A stretch of 10,336 nucleotides of DNA from JACDAN01 sp036554945 (GCA_036554945.1 DATBMH010000060.1:1-10336), one strand, 5' to 3'. Shown: positions 1 through 5,841, counted from the stretch's first letter. Program-made: numbers and translations. Notes: generated by a model from the letters alone, not told the origin.

Positions 1-1134
1 GGTGACGTGATCACGGTCGACGGGGGCTCGGGGCGCGTGATGGTCGGGTCGGTCCCGCTCGTGCCGCCGTCGATCGACGAGAACTTCGAGACCGTCCTCG
101 AGTGGGCCGACGGCATGCGGCGGCTCCGCGTGCGCGCGAACGCCGACACGCCCGAGGACGCGGCGAAGGCGCGCGAGTTCGGCGCGGAGGGGATCGGTCT
201 CTGCCGCACCGAGCACATGTTCATGGCGCCCGACCGGCTCCCCGTCGTCCAGGAGATGATCCTCGCCTCCGACGAGCAGGCGAGGCGCGCGGCGCTCGAC
301 CGGCTGCTGCCCGTGCAGCAATCCGATTTCGAGGGGATCTTCGAGGCGATGGCGGGGCTGCCCGTCACGATCCGGCTGCTCGACCCGCCGCTGCACGAGT
401 TCCTGCCGCCGCTCGAGGAGGCGAAGGACGATCGCATGCGCTCGAGGATCCGCGCGCTCCAGGAGGCGAATCCGATGCTCGGCACCCGCGGCTGCCGTCT
501 GGGGCTGATGTTCCCGGAGATCTACGAGATGCAGGTCCGGGCGATCATCCGCGCGGCGATCGCCGTCCGCGACCGCACAGGCGACCCGCCGCTCGTCGAG
601 ATCATGCACCCGCTCGTGGGCTTCCGCGAGGAGCTCCGGCGCCTGCGCGAGCTAACGATCGAGGTTGCCGAGGAGGAGGGCGACGTCGAGTACCTCGTCG
701 GGACGATGATCGAGCTTCCGCGGGCCTGCGTCCGCGCCGACGAGATCGCCGAGCAGGCGGACTTCTTCTCCTTCGGGACGAACGACCTCACGCAGACGGC
801 GCTCGGGTTCTCACGGGACGACGCGGAAGGGAAGTTCCTCACGCACTACCTCCAGGACGGCGTGCTCGAGCGGAACCCGTTCGAGGCGCTCGACCAGAGC
901 GGCGTGGGGGACCTGATGCGGATCGCGGTCGAGCGCGGACGCGGGACCAAGGCGGACCTCAAGATGGGGATCTGCGGCGAGCACGGCGGCGAGCCCACCT
1001 CGGTGGCGTTCTGCCACGACCTGGGGCTCGACTACGTGTCCTGCTCGCCCTACCGCGTCCCGCTCGCGCGGCTCGCGGCGGCGCAGGCGGCGCTGCGTGA
1101 GGCCGGCGTCGAAGCGGTCGCGATCGGCGGCTAG
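1..1134 (+). CDS. ppdK: Pyruvate, phosphate dikinase, C-terminal part (5' end outside window)
   Basis: This enzyme interconverts pyruvate, ATP and phosphate with phosphoenolpyruvate, AMP and pyrophosphate in the cytoplasm. The reading frame is already open at base 1, so the nucleotide-binding domain and most of the phosphohistidine domain lie upstream of the window. The visible part begins with the end of the swivelling phosphohistidine domain (DVITVDGGSGRVMVG). The PEP/pyruvate-binding TIM barrel follows. Its family signatures are GIGLCRTEHMF (codons near 199-231), EIMHPLV, SFGTNDLTQTALGFSRDD (near 769-822) and GICGEHGGEP, where the catalytic cysteine codon is 973-975. The barrel appears complete up to the stop at 1132-1134. 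The first ATG/GTG codons in the window are internal and not real starts. It converges on the lipoprotein gene and shares a CTAG with it. The identification is secure; only the N-terminus is missing. Confidence 0.96.
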   Translation, partial: GDVITVDGGSGRVMVGSVPLVPPSIDENFETVLEWADGMRRLRVRANADTPEDAAKAREFGAEGIGLCRTEHMFMAPDRLPVVQEMILASDEQARRAALDRLLPVQQSDFEGIFEAMAGLPVTIRLLDPPLHEFLPPLEEAKDDRMRSRIRALQEANPMLGTRGCRLGLMFPEIYEMQVRAIIRAAIAVRDRTGDPPLVEIMHPLVGFREELRRLRELTIEVAEEEGDVEYLVGTMIELPRACVRADEIAEQADFFSFGTNDLTQTALGFSRDDAEGKFLTHYLQDGVLERNPFEALDQSGVGDLMRIAVERGRGTKADLKMGICGEHGGEPTSVAFCHDLGLDYVSCSPYRVPLARLAAAQAALREAGVEAVAIGG

Positions 1135-1152
1135 GGGATCCCCGGCCCGCCG
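1125..1152. terminator. Possible bidirectional terminator dyad over two convergent stop codons
   Basis: A 28-bp dyad is centred between 1138 and 1139. It has an outer 6-bp arm pair (CGGCGG at 1125-1130 with CCGCCG at 1147-1152), a 3-bp unpaired step, and an inner perfect 10-bp palindrome GGGGATCCCC (1134-1143). It covers the overlapping stop codons of the dikinase and lipoprotein genes. There is no T-run, so factor-independent termination in the E. coli sense is doubtful. Its function is inferred from position and symmetry. Confidence 0.4.
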
Positions 1153-1445
1153 AGGAAGCGGACGTTGCGCAGCTCGTACTCGGAGCCGCGCACGTGCACC
1201 TCGTAGAGGACGGCCACCGTCTCGAACGGCTCTCCGGGTGTGCGCGTGCCGGCGCGGCAGGCGAAGCGCTCGTAGCGGCCGTCGGTCTCCTTTCCGAGGC
1301 CTTCGCACTCGAGGACGCGCACCTTCAGGCCGCGGACGTCCGTGATCCTCTGGGCCTGTTCCACCGTCCAGCCGTCGACCTCGGAGTCGTTCGAACAGGC
1401 GGCGAGGAGGAGAAGCGCGAGGGCTGCGATCGCGGCGGCGATCAG
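1131..1445 (-). CDS. Small predicted lipoprotein, unknown function
   Basis: This 104-residue product has a hydrophobic N-terminus (IAAAIAALALLLLAAC) ending in a lipobox LAAC. Cys17 would be lipidated and the protein anchored to the outer face of the membrane. The mature part has two more cysteines, near 47 and 63, that could form a disulfide. No known domain is recognised. The start is uncertain. There is no in-frame ATG, GTG or TTG near the signal sequence, so I chose the CTG at 1445-1443, which overlaps the TGA of the upstream membrane-protein gene in a CTGA arrangement typical of translational coupling. The n-region then has no basic residue, which is unusual for a signal peptide. The gene follows the rhomboid and six-span membrane genes and is probably co-transcribed with them. 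Its stop overlaps the dikinase stop by palindromic CTAG. The lipoprotein nature is fairly sure; the start is not. Confidence 0.72.
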   Translation of the reverse strand: MIAAAIAALALLLLAACSNDSEVDGWTVEQAQRITDVRGLKVRVLECEGLGKETDGRYERFACRAGTRTPGEPFETVAVLYEVHVRGSEYELRNVRFLGGPGIP

Positions 1446-2122
1446 CTCTCCGGCATCCGGCGGCCGGCCGGCACCCGCTGCATCAGGAACATGCTCGCGA
1501 CGAACACCCAGAAGAGGAAGAACGCGAAGGCGAGGAGGTTCACGGTCCCGCCGGGCGCGAACTCCGGGTCGTCGGCGAAGAGCCGGCCGCCGGCGTTGAC
1601 GACCAGCAGCAGGCCGACGATCGCTCCGACGTAGCCGACCGACTTCGGCAGCAGCGTGGACCGGGCGATCCCGACCGACGCCGCCCAGACGAAGGCTGCG
1701 GCGGGGAAGTCCGTCATCACGAACGCGAAGCTGCCGAACTGGTACAGGCCGTAGGCGACGCCCTGGTCCATGAACTCGACCCCGGAGGCGAGCGCGCACA
1801 CCGCCGTGACGCCGAGGAGGAACATCGCGACCGCCGCCCCGGCCGAGGCGACCACGATCCTCGGGATCCGGTCGAGCGTCTCGCCGGTCGCCCGGTGCAG
1901 CGCTCCTGCGAGGGTGCCGCCGAACCAGAGCAGGAAGATCCCACCGAGGCCGAAGAAGAAGCCCTGCCAGAGCAGGTCGGAGTCGTTGACGGCGACGAAG
2001 TTGAGGACGAACTCGCTGCCCTCGTCCGACTTCGGCGGGTCGGGCACGATCAGGAACGCGACCGCCGAGGCGATCACGAAGGCGATCCCGGTGCCTGCCG
2101 CGAGGCGCTCCCAGTCCCTCAC
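1442..2122 (-). CDS. Polytopic membrane protein, unknown function (six predicted spans)
   Basis: This 226-residue protein has six hydrophobic stretches, roughly residues 8-27, 50-75, 88-110, 124-153, 162-178 and 194-214. They are separated by short polar loops, including an acidic loop near 28-49. I see no catalytic or transport motif. The overall look (small integral membrane protein with Gly/Ala/Phe-rich helices) resembles DUF4386-like actinobacterial proteins, but I cannot assign the family from sequence alone. The start is GTG at 2122-2120, 15 nt after the rhomboid stop, with no visible Shine-Dalgarno sequence; coupling to the upstream gene is likely. Its TGA overlaps the putative CTG start of the lipoprotein gene. 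Order and spacing suggest one minus-strand operon: rhomboid, this protein, lipoprotein. Confidence 0.8.
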   Translation of the reverse strand: MRDWERLAAGTGIAFVIASAVAFLIVPDPPKSDEGSEFVLNFVAVNDSDLLWQGFFFGLGGIFLLWFGGTLAGALHRATGETLDRIPRIVVASAGAAVAMFLLGVTAVCALASGVEFMDQGVAYGLYQFGSFAFVMTDFPAAAFVWAASVGIARSTLLPKSVGYVGAIVGLLLVVNAGGRLFADDPEFAPGGTVNLLAFAFFLFWVFVASMFLMQRVPAGRRMPES

Positions 2123-2137
2123 GCGCGCGATTTTCGC

Positions 2138-2977
2138 CTAGATGACGTACTCCTGCACGGACCAGTAGGAGACGAGCACGCTCGCGACGCCGATCGCGAC
2201 CAGGCCGAGGACGCCGACGAGCCCGGGGCGGCCGTAGACCGCGTGCCCTCGTCCGAACCGCGAGAGCGCCAGCGCGCCGAGTGCGCCGCCGACGAGGCCC
2301 CCGAGGTGCCCGCCGATCGAGATCCCGGGGATGAAGAACGTGAACGCGAGGTTCAGGAGGATGAGCGGGAGGGCGCCTCCGCCGAGCACGTAGGTCTGCT
2401 GCCGCTCCAGGATGAAGGCGGCGCCGAGGATCCCGAAGATCGCCCCGGAGGCCCCGACGGTCAGGCTCGTCGGCGACATCAGCAGCGCGCCGGCAGATCC
2501 CGCGAGCCCCGACACGAGGTACAGGAGGAGGTAGCGCCCGCGCCCGAGCACCTGCTCGACGGCTGCGCCGAACCACCACAGCGCGAACATGTTGAGCGCG
2601 AGGTGGATCGGCCCGTAGTGGAGGAACATCGACGTGAAGAGGCGCCACCAGTCGCCGTTCGCAACCAGGGGACCGAAGAGGACGCCCTCGCGGTAGATCT
2701 CGTTGCCGGTCCCGTTGATCTCGCCGCCCATCAGCAGCTCGAGGAGGTAGACGCCGACGTTGATGCCGACGAGCGCCTTCGTGACCAGCGCGCCGGTGCC
2801 CTCGAAGCTCGCGCGGCGCATCCCCTGCGTCACCCGGGCGGCGCCCTGAGGGGCGCCGGAGTGGTCGGGGCAGCGGATGCCGACCGGCGCGAAGGTCATG
2901 CAGTCCTCGCAGATCGGGCGGCCGCACTCCGAGCACGAGACCATGGTCTCCCGGTCGGGATGGCGGTAGCAGTACAT
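2138..2977 (-). CDS. Rhomboid-family intramembrane serine protease with N-terminal zinc finger
   Basis: This intramembrane protease cleaves substrate transmembrane helices. The 279-residue product opens with a B-box-like zinc-binding module: C3, H6, C15, C18, C23, C26, C36 and H39 come as CxxH/CxxC pairs. A rhomboid domain with about six membrane spans follows. Its hallmarks are present: HxxxN in the second span (H125, N129), GASG with the nucleophile S177, and the partner His H224 in IGGHLGGLVGG. All catalytic residues are therefore intact. ATG at 2977-2975 is used here because the zinc finger begins at once. GTG at 2998 (seven extra residues, MAAPAQP) is a real alternative, lying close to a TACGCT -10 element read on this strand. 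The fusion of this zinc finger to rhomboid is common in Actinobacteria. The substrate is unknown. Confidence 0.92.
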   Translation of the reverse strand: MYCYRHPDRETMVSCSECGRPICEDCMTFAPVGIRCPDHSGAPQGAARVTQGMRRASFEGTGALVTKALVGINVGVYLLELLMGGEINGTGNEIYREGVLFGPLVANGDWWRLFTSMFLHYGPIHLALNMFALWWFGAAVEQVLGRGRYLLLYLVSGLAGSAGALLMSPTSLTVGASGAIFGILGAAFILERQQTYVLGGGALPLILLNLAFTFFIPGISIGGHLGGLVGGALGALALSRFGRGHAVYGRPGLVGVLGLVAIGVASVLVSYWSVQEYVI

Positions 2978-3008
2978 GGGCTGGGCGGGCGCGGCCACTG
3001 GGCCGCTG

Positions 3009-3015
3009 TAGCGTA
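3009..3015. promoter_or_regulatory. Overlapping divergent -10 elements between rhomboid and comB genes
   Basis: The 46-bp divergent gap contains TAGCGTA. On the plus strand TAGCGT (3009-3014) fits a TANNNT -10 box with the comB GTG 9 nt further on. On the minus strand TACGCT (3015-3010) also fits TANNNT, with GTG at 2998 after 11 nt and ATG at 2977 after 32 nt. No good -35 element is visible on either side. The call rests on position and -10 similarity only. Confidence 0.45.
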
Positions 3016-3023
3016 GTGCCGCC

Positions 3024-3695
3024 GTGAGAGTCCATGTGGCCTTCACCCCGGACGAGGTCCTCGAGGCGCCGGTCGCCGTCGTGGTGGACGTCATGCGCGC
3101 GACGTCGACCATCGGGCAGGCCCTCGCGAGCGGCTACGAGCGGGTCTACTGCTGCCGGGAGATCGAGGACGCGCTCGCGCTGCGAGAGACCCTGGGGGAG
3201 GGGCTCCTCGGCGGGGAGCGGTCCGCGGTGCGGATCGAGGGCTTCGACATCGGCGCCTCGCCGCGCGAGGTGCTGGAGCCGCGCGGCCGGGTGCTGATCT
3301 ACTCGACGACGAACGGGACGCGGGCGGTCCTGAACGCGGCCGCCGCATGCGGAACCGTGCTTCTCGGCTCGCTGCTGAACCTCTCCGCGGTGGCCGAGGC
3401 GGTCGGGGACGACTGCGTCATCGTCTGCGCCGGGTTCCAGGGCCGGTTCGCGCTGGACGACGCGTACTGCGCCGGCCGGATCGTCCAGCTGCTGGGCGCC
3501 GAGGTCACGGACGCGGCGAAGGCGTGCGCGGTGCTGGCGGGGTCGTTCGGCTCCGCGCGCGAGGGGATCGAGGCCCGCACCTACGGCCCGCCGGGCCTCG
3601 GGGACGACATCGCGTTCTGCTCGCAGGAGGACACGATCGAGGTCGTCCCGCGCTACTCGCGGATGGTCGAGGACGCCGCCGAGATCGTCGCTTGA
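3024..3695 (+). CDS. comB: 2-phosphosulfolactate phosphatase (ComB family)
   Basis: The ComB family hydrolyses (2R)-phospho-3-sulfolactate to (2R)-3-sulfolactate in a Mg2+-dependent reaction. This was described in methanogen coenzyme M synthesis and also occurs in many bacteria that make no coenzyme M. The 223-residue product has the family landmarks in order: VVVDVMRATSTI near residues 20-31, GGERSAVRIEGFDIGASPRE near 63-82, the phosphate-loop-like YSTTNGTRA near 93-101, CAGFQGRFALDDAYCAG near 135-151, and FCSQEDTIEVVPRY near the C-terminus. The length is normal for the family. The start is GTG at 3024, close behind a TAGCGT -10 element, so the transcript may be almost leaderless. No other sulfolactate gene (ComA, ComC or a sulfonate transporter) is in the window, so the physiological substrate remains open. 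Confidence 0.9.
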   Translation: MRVHVAFTPDEVLEAPVAVVVDVMRATSTIGQALASGYERVYCCREIEDALALRETLGEGLLGGERSAVRIEGFDIGASPREVLEPRGRVLIYSTTNGTRAVLNAAAACGTVLLGSLLNLSAVAEAVGDDCVIVCAGFQGRFALDDAYCAGRIVQLLGAEVTDAAKACAVLAGSFGSAREGIEARTYGPPGLGDDIAFCSQEDTIEVVPRYSRMVEDAAEIVA

Positions 3696-3703
3696 CGCGC
3701 AGG

Positions 3704-3709
3704 TAAGGT
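3704..3709 (+). promoter_or_regulatory. -10-like element (TAAGGT) seven bases before a CTG start
   Basis: TAAGGT lies after the comB stop and is followed by TGGGCGC and then CTG at 3717. The same arrangement, TAGGCT-TGCGCGC-ATG, occurs at 5679-5694. This supports a leaderless transcript beginning at or next to the CTG. No -35 element is recognisable. Confidence 0.45.
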
Positions 3710-3716
3710 TGGGCGC

Positions 3717-4058
3717 CTGAGCGCGGAAGCCTGGTACACCGTCGAGGTCGAGTCCGTTGACGGCATCGCCGACTCCGCATATGTCGAACGTCTTGCGGAG
3801 CTCGTGAATGCCAACGGCGAGCTCGTCGACGCCATCCTCGGGCTCAATGCCGACGGGTCGATCGACCTGAGCTTCGGGTTGGCGGCGTCCTCGCCGAGGG
3901 AGGCGCTGGACAAGGTCCGGGAGACCCTCGACGTGCTCGGCCGGGCGATCCGCGAGGCCGGGCCGCTGCGGACGGACGACGAGATCGAGCGGGGCGGTGC
4001 CGTCATCAAGGTCGCCGTGAACCCGGTCGACGACCGCGCGCCGCTCTATGCGGTTTGA
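3717..4058 (+). CDS. Small predicted alpha/beta protein, possibly ACT-like; CTG start proposed
   Basis: I do not recognise this 113-residue protein by family. The pattern is beta strand (WYTVEVES, residues 6-13), helix (AYVERLAELVNA), strand (VDAILGLN), strand (SIDLSFGLAA), long amphipathic helix (PREALDKVRETLDVLGRAIREAG) and a closing strand (AVIKVAVN). This matches a ferredoxin-like or ACT-type fold. The only in-frame ATG/GTG/TTG between the comB stop and the body is GTG at 3804, which would remove the first strand and helix. I therefore prefer CTG at 3717, seven bases after TAAGGT. The gene lies in the same frame as comB, 21 nt behind its TGA. Its own TGA is embedded in the imuB -35 element (TTGACA, 4055-4060). 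A regulatory or ligand-binding role is only a guess from the fold. Confidence 0.7.
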   Translation: MSAEAWYTVEVESVDGIADSAYVERLAELVNANGELVDAILGLNADGSIDLSFGLAASSPREALDKVRETLDVLGRAIREAGPLRTDDEIERGGAVIKVAVNPVDDRAPLYAV

Positions 4059-4084
4059 CACCGAACACATGTTCGTGCTAGAAC
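4055..4084 (+). promoter_or_regulatory. imuB promoter (SOS type)
   Basis: A perfect -35 hexamer TTGACA (4055-4060) is followed after 18 bp by TAGAAC (4079-4084) as the -10 candidate. Transcription would start near 4091, leaving a leader of only about six bases before ATG at 4097. LexA box 1 fills the spacer, and box 2 covers the -10 and the start point, so LexA binding should block polymerase directly. The TGA of the preceding gene lies inside the -35 element. Confidence 0.75.
4062..4075. promoter_or_regulatory. LexA (SOS) box 1 upstream of imuB
   Basis: CGAACACATGTTCG matches the actinobacterial/Firmicutes LexA operator CGAAC-N4-GTTCG in all ten specified positions. It lies between the -35 and -10 elements of the imuB promoter. 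Confidence 0.9.
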
Positions 4085-4093
4085 ACGTGTTCG
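4080..4093. promoter_or_regulatory. LexA (SOS) box 2 upstream of imuB
   Basis: AGAACACGTGTTCG contains a perfect GAAC-N4-GTTC core and differs from the full operator only in the first base. Its centre is 18 bp from that of box 1, and it overlaps the -10 element and the expected transcription start, four bases before the imuB ATG. Confidence 0.87.
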
Positions 4094-4096
4094 GTT

Positions 4097-5281
4097 ATGA
4101 TCGCCTGCCTCGCCATCCCCGGGTTCGAGCTTCGCGCGGCGCTTCGCAAGCGGCCTAGCCTCGCGCTCGAGCCGGCCGCGCTCGCGCCGCCCGAGGGCGT
4201 CGAGCCGCTGATCGGGCCCGTCACCGCCGCGGCGCACCAGGCCGGCGTCCGGCCGGGGATGCGCATGGGCGAGGCGCTCGCGACCTGCCCGAGGCTCGTG
4301 CTCGTCGACCCGGACCCTGCCGGCGCCGAGCGCGACTGGGAGGAGATCGTCCGCCGGCTGGAGGACAACGGCTTCGCCGTCGAGTCCGCCCAGCTCGGCA
4401 CCGCCTATTTCGACACGCGCGGGGTGGAACGCCTCTACGGCGGCCTCGAGCCGGCGCTGAAGCGCGCCCTCGCCGCGGTCGGCGCACACTGGGACGCGCG
4501 CGTTGGCGCGGCCGCTCGCCGCTTCGCCGCGCTCGCGGCAGCCAACGTCGCGCGCCCAGGCCAGGTGCTCGTCGTCTCCGACGAGCAGACGCAGGACTTC
4601 CTCGCCCCGCTTCCCCTCCGCCTGCTCGGGCTCGACGAGCGCCGCCGCGAGGAGCTGGAGGCGCTGGGCGTGAAGCGTGTCGGACAGCTTGCCGGGCTCT
4701 CAGGCGCTGCCGTTGCCGAACGACTGGGACCGGACGGCCGCAGCGCCTGGGGCCAGGCGAGGGGAGGGAAGCGCGGTCGCATCCGCGGCCGCCGCCGGTC
4801 CGCCGAGGTGGTCGAGGAGCTCGAGTTCCCGGAGGCGGTCGGCAACGAGCTCACGCTGCGCCGCGCGCTCGCCACGCTGGCCGAGAAGGCGATCGACCGG
4901 CCCGAGCGGGCCGACCGCTTCGTCCGGAAGGTGGCGCTCTCGGCTCGGCTCGTCGGCGGCGCCTCGTGGCGCCGGACGCTGACGTTCCGCGACCCCGCCG
5001 GCGACCACGACCGCATCCGGATCGCGCTCGGCCCGAAGCTGAGCGACCTGCCCGCGCCGGTGCTTGCCCTACGGCTCGAGCTCGTCGAGCTGAGCGAGGA
5101 GACCGGGCGTCAGCTCGAGCTCGTGCGGCCCGAGGGCGACGAGCTCCAGAACCGGCTCAAGGAGGGCCTCCGTCAGGTCAAGGCCAGCACGGGCGGCGGA
5201 GCAGTGGCAACCGTGGTCGAAGTCGCACCGTGGTCTCGGATTCCGGAAGCGCGCGCGCTCTTCGTCCCGCAGGACGGCTAG
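4097..5281 (+). CDS. imuB: ImuB, catalytically inactive Y-family polymerase-like mutasome adaptor
   Basis: ImuB links the replication clamp to the error-prone polymerase DnaE2 (ImuC) in SOS mutagenesis. The 394-residue product has the Y-family layout. The palm opens with LAIPGFELRAAL (residues 5-16), where an active polymerase has the metal-binding Asp. The second acidic pair is also missing: SAQLGTAYFDT, residues 97-107, where active enzymes have a SxDE-like motif. Residues 186-212 resemble the helix-hairpin region, and a little-finger-like part follows. RQLELV (338-343) lies where a clamp-binding QL(S/D)LF-type motif is expected, but with V in place of F. The protein is shorter than many ImuB proteins. 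ATG at 4097 lies directly behind two LexA boxes. dnaE2 is 3.4 kb downstream, not adjacent, and no imuA' is seen. Confidence 0.93.
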   Translation: MIACLAIPGFELRAALRKRPSLALEPAALAPPEGVEPLIGPVTAAAHQAGVRPGMRMGEALATCPRLVLVDPDPAGAERDWEEIVRRLEDNGFAVESAQLGTAYFDTRGVERLYGGLEPALKRALAAVGAHWDARVGAAARRFAALAAANVARPGQVLVVSDEQTQDFLAPLPLRLLGLDERRREELEALGVKRVGQLAGLSGAAVAERLGPDGRSAWGQARGGKRGRIRGRRRSAEVVEELEFPEAVGNELTLRRALATLAEKAIDRPERADRFVRKVALSARLVGGASWRRTLTFRDPAGDHDRIRIALGPKLSDLPAPVLALRLELVELSEETGRQLELVRPEGDELQNRLKEGLRQVKASTGGGAVATVVEVAPWSRIPEARALFVPQDG

Positions 5282-5359
5282 GGCGTCCGAGAGCCTCCAG
5301 CGCGGCGAGCCTTGTGCCACCCGGCCGCGCTGTGCGGCGCGCCTGCGGCGTCCTCAGTC

Positions 5360-5384
5360 GCGGCGATAGCGCTGCTATCGCCGC
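5360..5384. repeat. Perfect inverted repeat (11-bp arms, 3-nt loop) in the imuB downstream gap
   Basis: The 142-bp gap 5282-5423 holds no gene. It carries GCGGCGATAGC, a GCT loop, then GCTATCGCCGC, a perfect 11-bp stem. The hairpin is flanked by similar direct copies, GCGTCCT-CAGTC (5348-5359) and GCGTCCT-TG-CAGTC (5390-5403). It could terminate imuB transcription or be a copy of a dispersed palindromic repeat family. There is no T-run. Confidence 0.7.
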
Positions 5385-5423
5385 TCCCTGCGTCCTTGCA
5401 GTCACACCACCCATCGCACCCGA

Positions 5424-5681
5424 GTGACGAAGCTCACCGCGCTGAAGGCTCTCAACGAACCACGTCCGGCGCTCGTCGAGCCCCGGGCGGATGGGGCGCC
5501 GCGGGCCGTCAACCGTCTCACCGTGGAGCTGATCCGCGAGGAGTGGCGGGTGCTCGACCGCTGGTGGACCGAGCAGCCGATCAACCGGCGCTACTTCGAC
5601 GTGGTGCTGGAGAGCGGCCAGAACGTCGTGGTCTTTCACGACGACGAGCATGGGCGCTGGTACTCCCAGCGGGGAGCGTAG
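5424..5681 (+). CDS. Small DUF6504-like protein of the imuB/dnaE2 neighbourhood
   Basis: This 85-residue protein has a basic, Pro-rich N-terminus (residues 1-30) and a compact aromatic core: IREEWRVLDRWWTEQP near 37-52, RRYFDVVLESGQNVVVFHD near 55-73 and GRWYSQRG at the end. The W-WW-YF pattern followed by beta-strand-like segments resembles the short DUF6504 proteins that I recall encoded next to imuB and dnaE2 in Actinobacteria. That family assignment is from memory and has not been searched. The start is GTG at 5424; no Shine-Dalgarno sequence is obvious. It follows imuB after 142 bp and points the same way. Its stop TAG is the first half of the -10-like TAGGCT of the next gene. A mutasome accessory role would be inference from neighbourhood alone. 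Confidence 0.75.
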   Translation: MTKLTALKALNEPRPALVEPRADGAPRAVNRLTVELIREEWRVLDRWWTEQPINRRYFDVVLESGQNVVVFHDDEHGRWYSQRGA

Positions 5682-5684
5682 GCT
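5679..5684 (+). promoter_or_regulatory. -10-like element (TAGGCT) seven bases before an ATG
   Basis: TAGGCT includes the stop codon of the DUF6504-like gene and is followed by TGCGCGC and ATG at 5692, so a leaderless transcript is plausible. It closely matches the element at 3704-3719. Confidence 0.45.
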
Positions 5685-5691
5685 TGCGCGC

Positions 5692-5838
5692 ATGACGCTG
5701 CTCTGGTTCTTCATCTGGTTCATCTGGAATCTCGTGGGCGACAATGAGCCGCTCACGTTCGATCCCGTCAACTTCTGGGCGGGGTTCCTGCTGCTGGCCG
5801 TCGCGGTCGACCTCGCCGGCGTGCACGCGCGCAAGTAA
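5692..5838 (+). CDS. 48-residue membrane peptide, unknown function
   Basis: The product has two hydrophobic segments, TLLWFFIWFIWNLV (residues 2-15) and FWAGFLLLAVAVDLAGV (27-43). A short polar loop (GDNEPLTFDP) joins them, and the tail HARK is basic. It would be a two-span helical hairpin in the membrane. No family is recognised. ATG at 5692 is preferred over the upstream GTG at 5650, because the extra residues would overlap the previous gene and the ATG sits seven bases behind TAGGCT. It ends only three bases before the start of the next gene and is very likely co-transcribed with it. Confidence 0.65.
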   Translation: MTLLWFFIWFIWNLVGDNEPLTFDPVNFWAGFLLLAVAVDLAGVHARK

Positions 5839-5841
5839 CCC

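Noticed and set aside
3692..3709. TTGACG (3692-3697) as a -35 element paired with TAAGGT
   Set aside because: The spacer would be only 6 bp, far too short for a sigma-70-type promoter. The match comes from the comB stop codon.
1131..4070. Minus-strand open frame of 979 codons spanning the rhomboid, membrane protein and comB regions
   Set aside because: Arg/Pro/Ala-rich low-complexity translation lies across well-recognised genes in other frames. It is a GC-bias artefact except for its last 104 codons, which are the lipoprotein gene.
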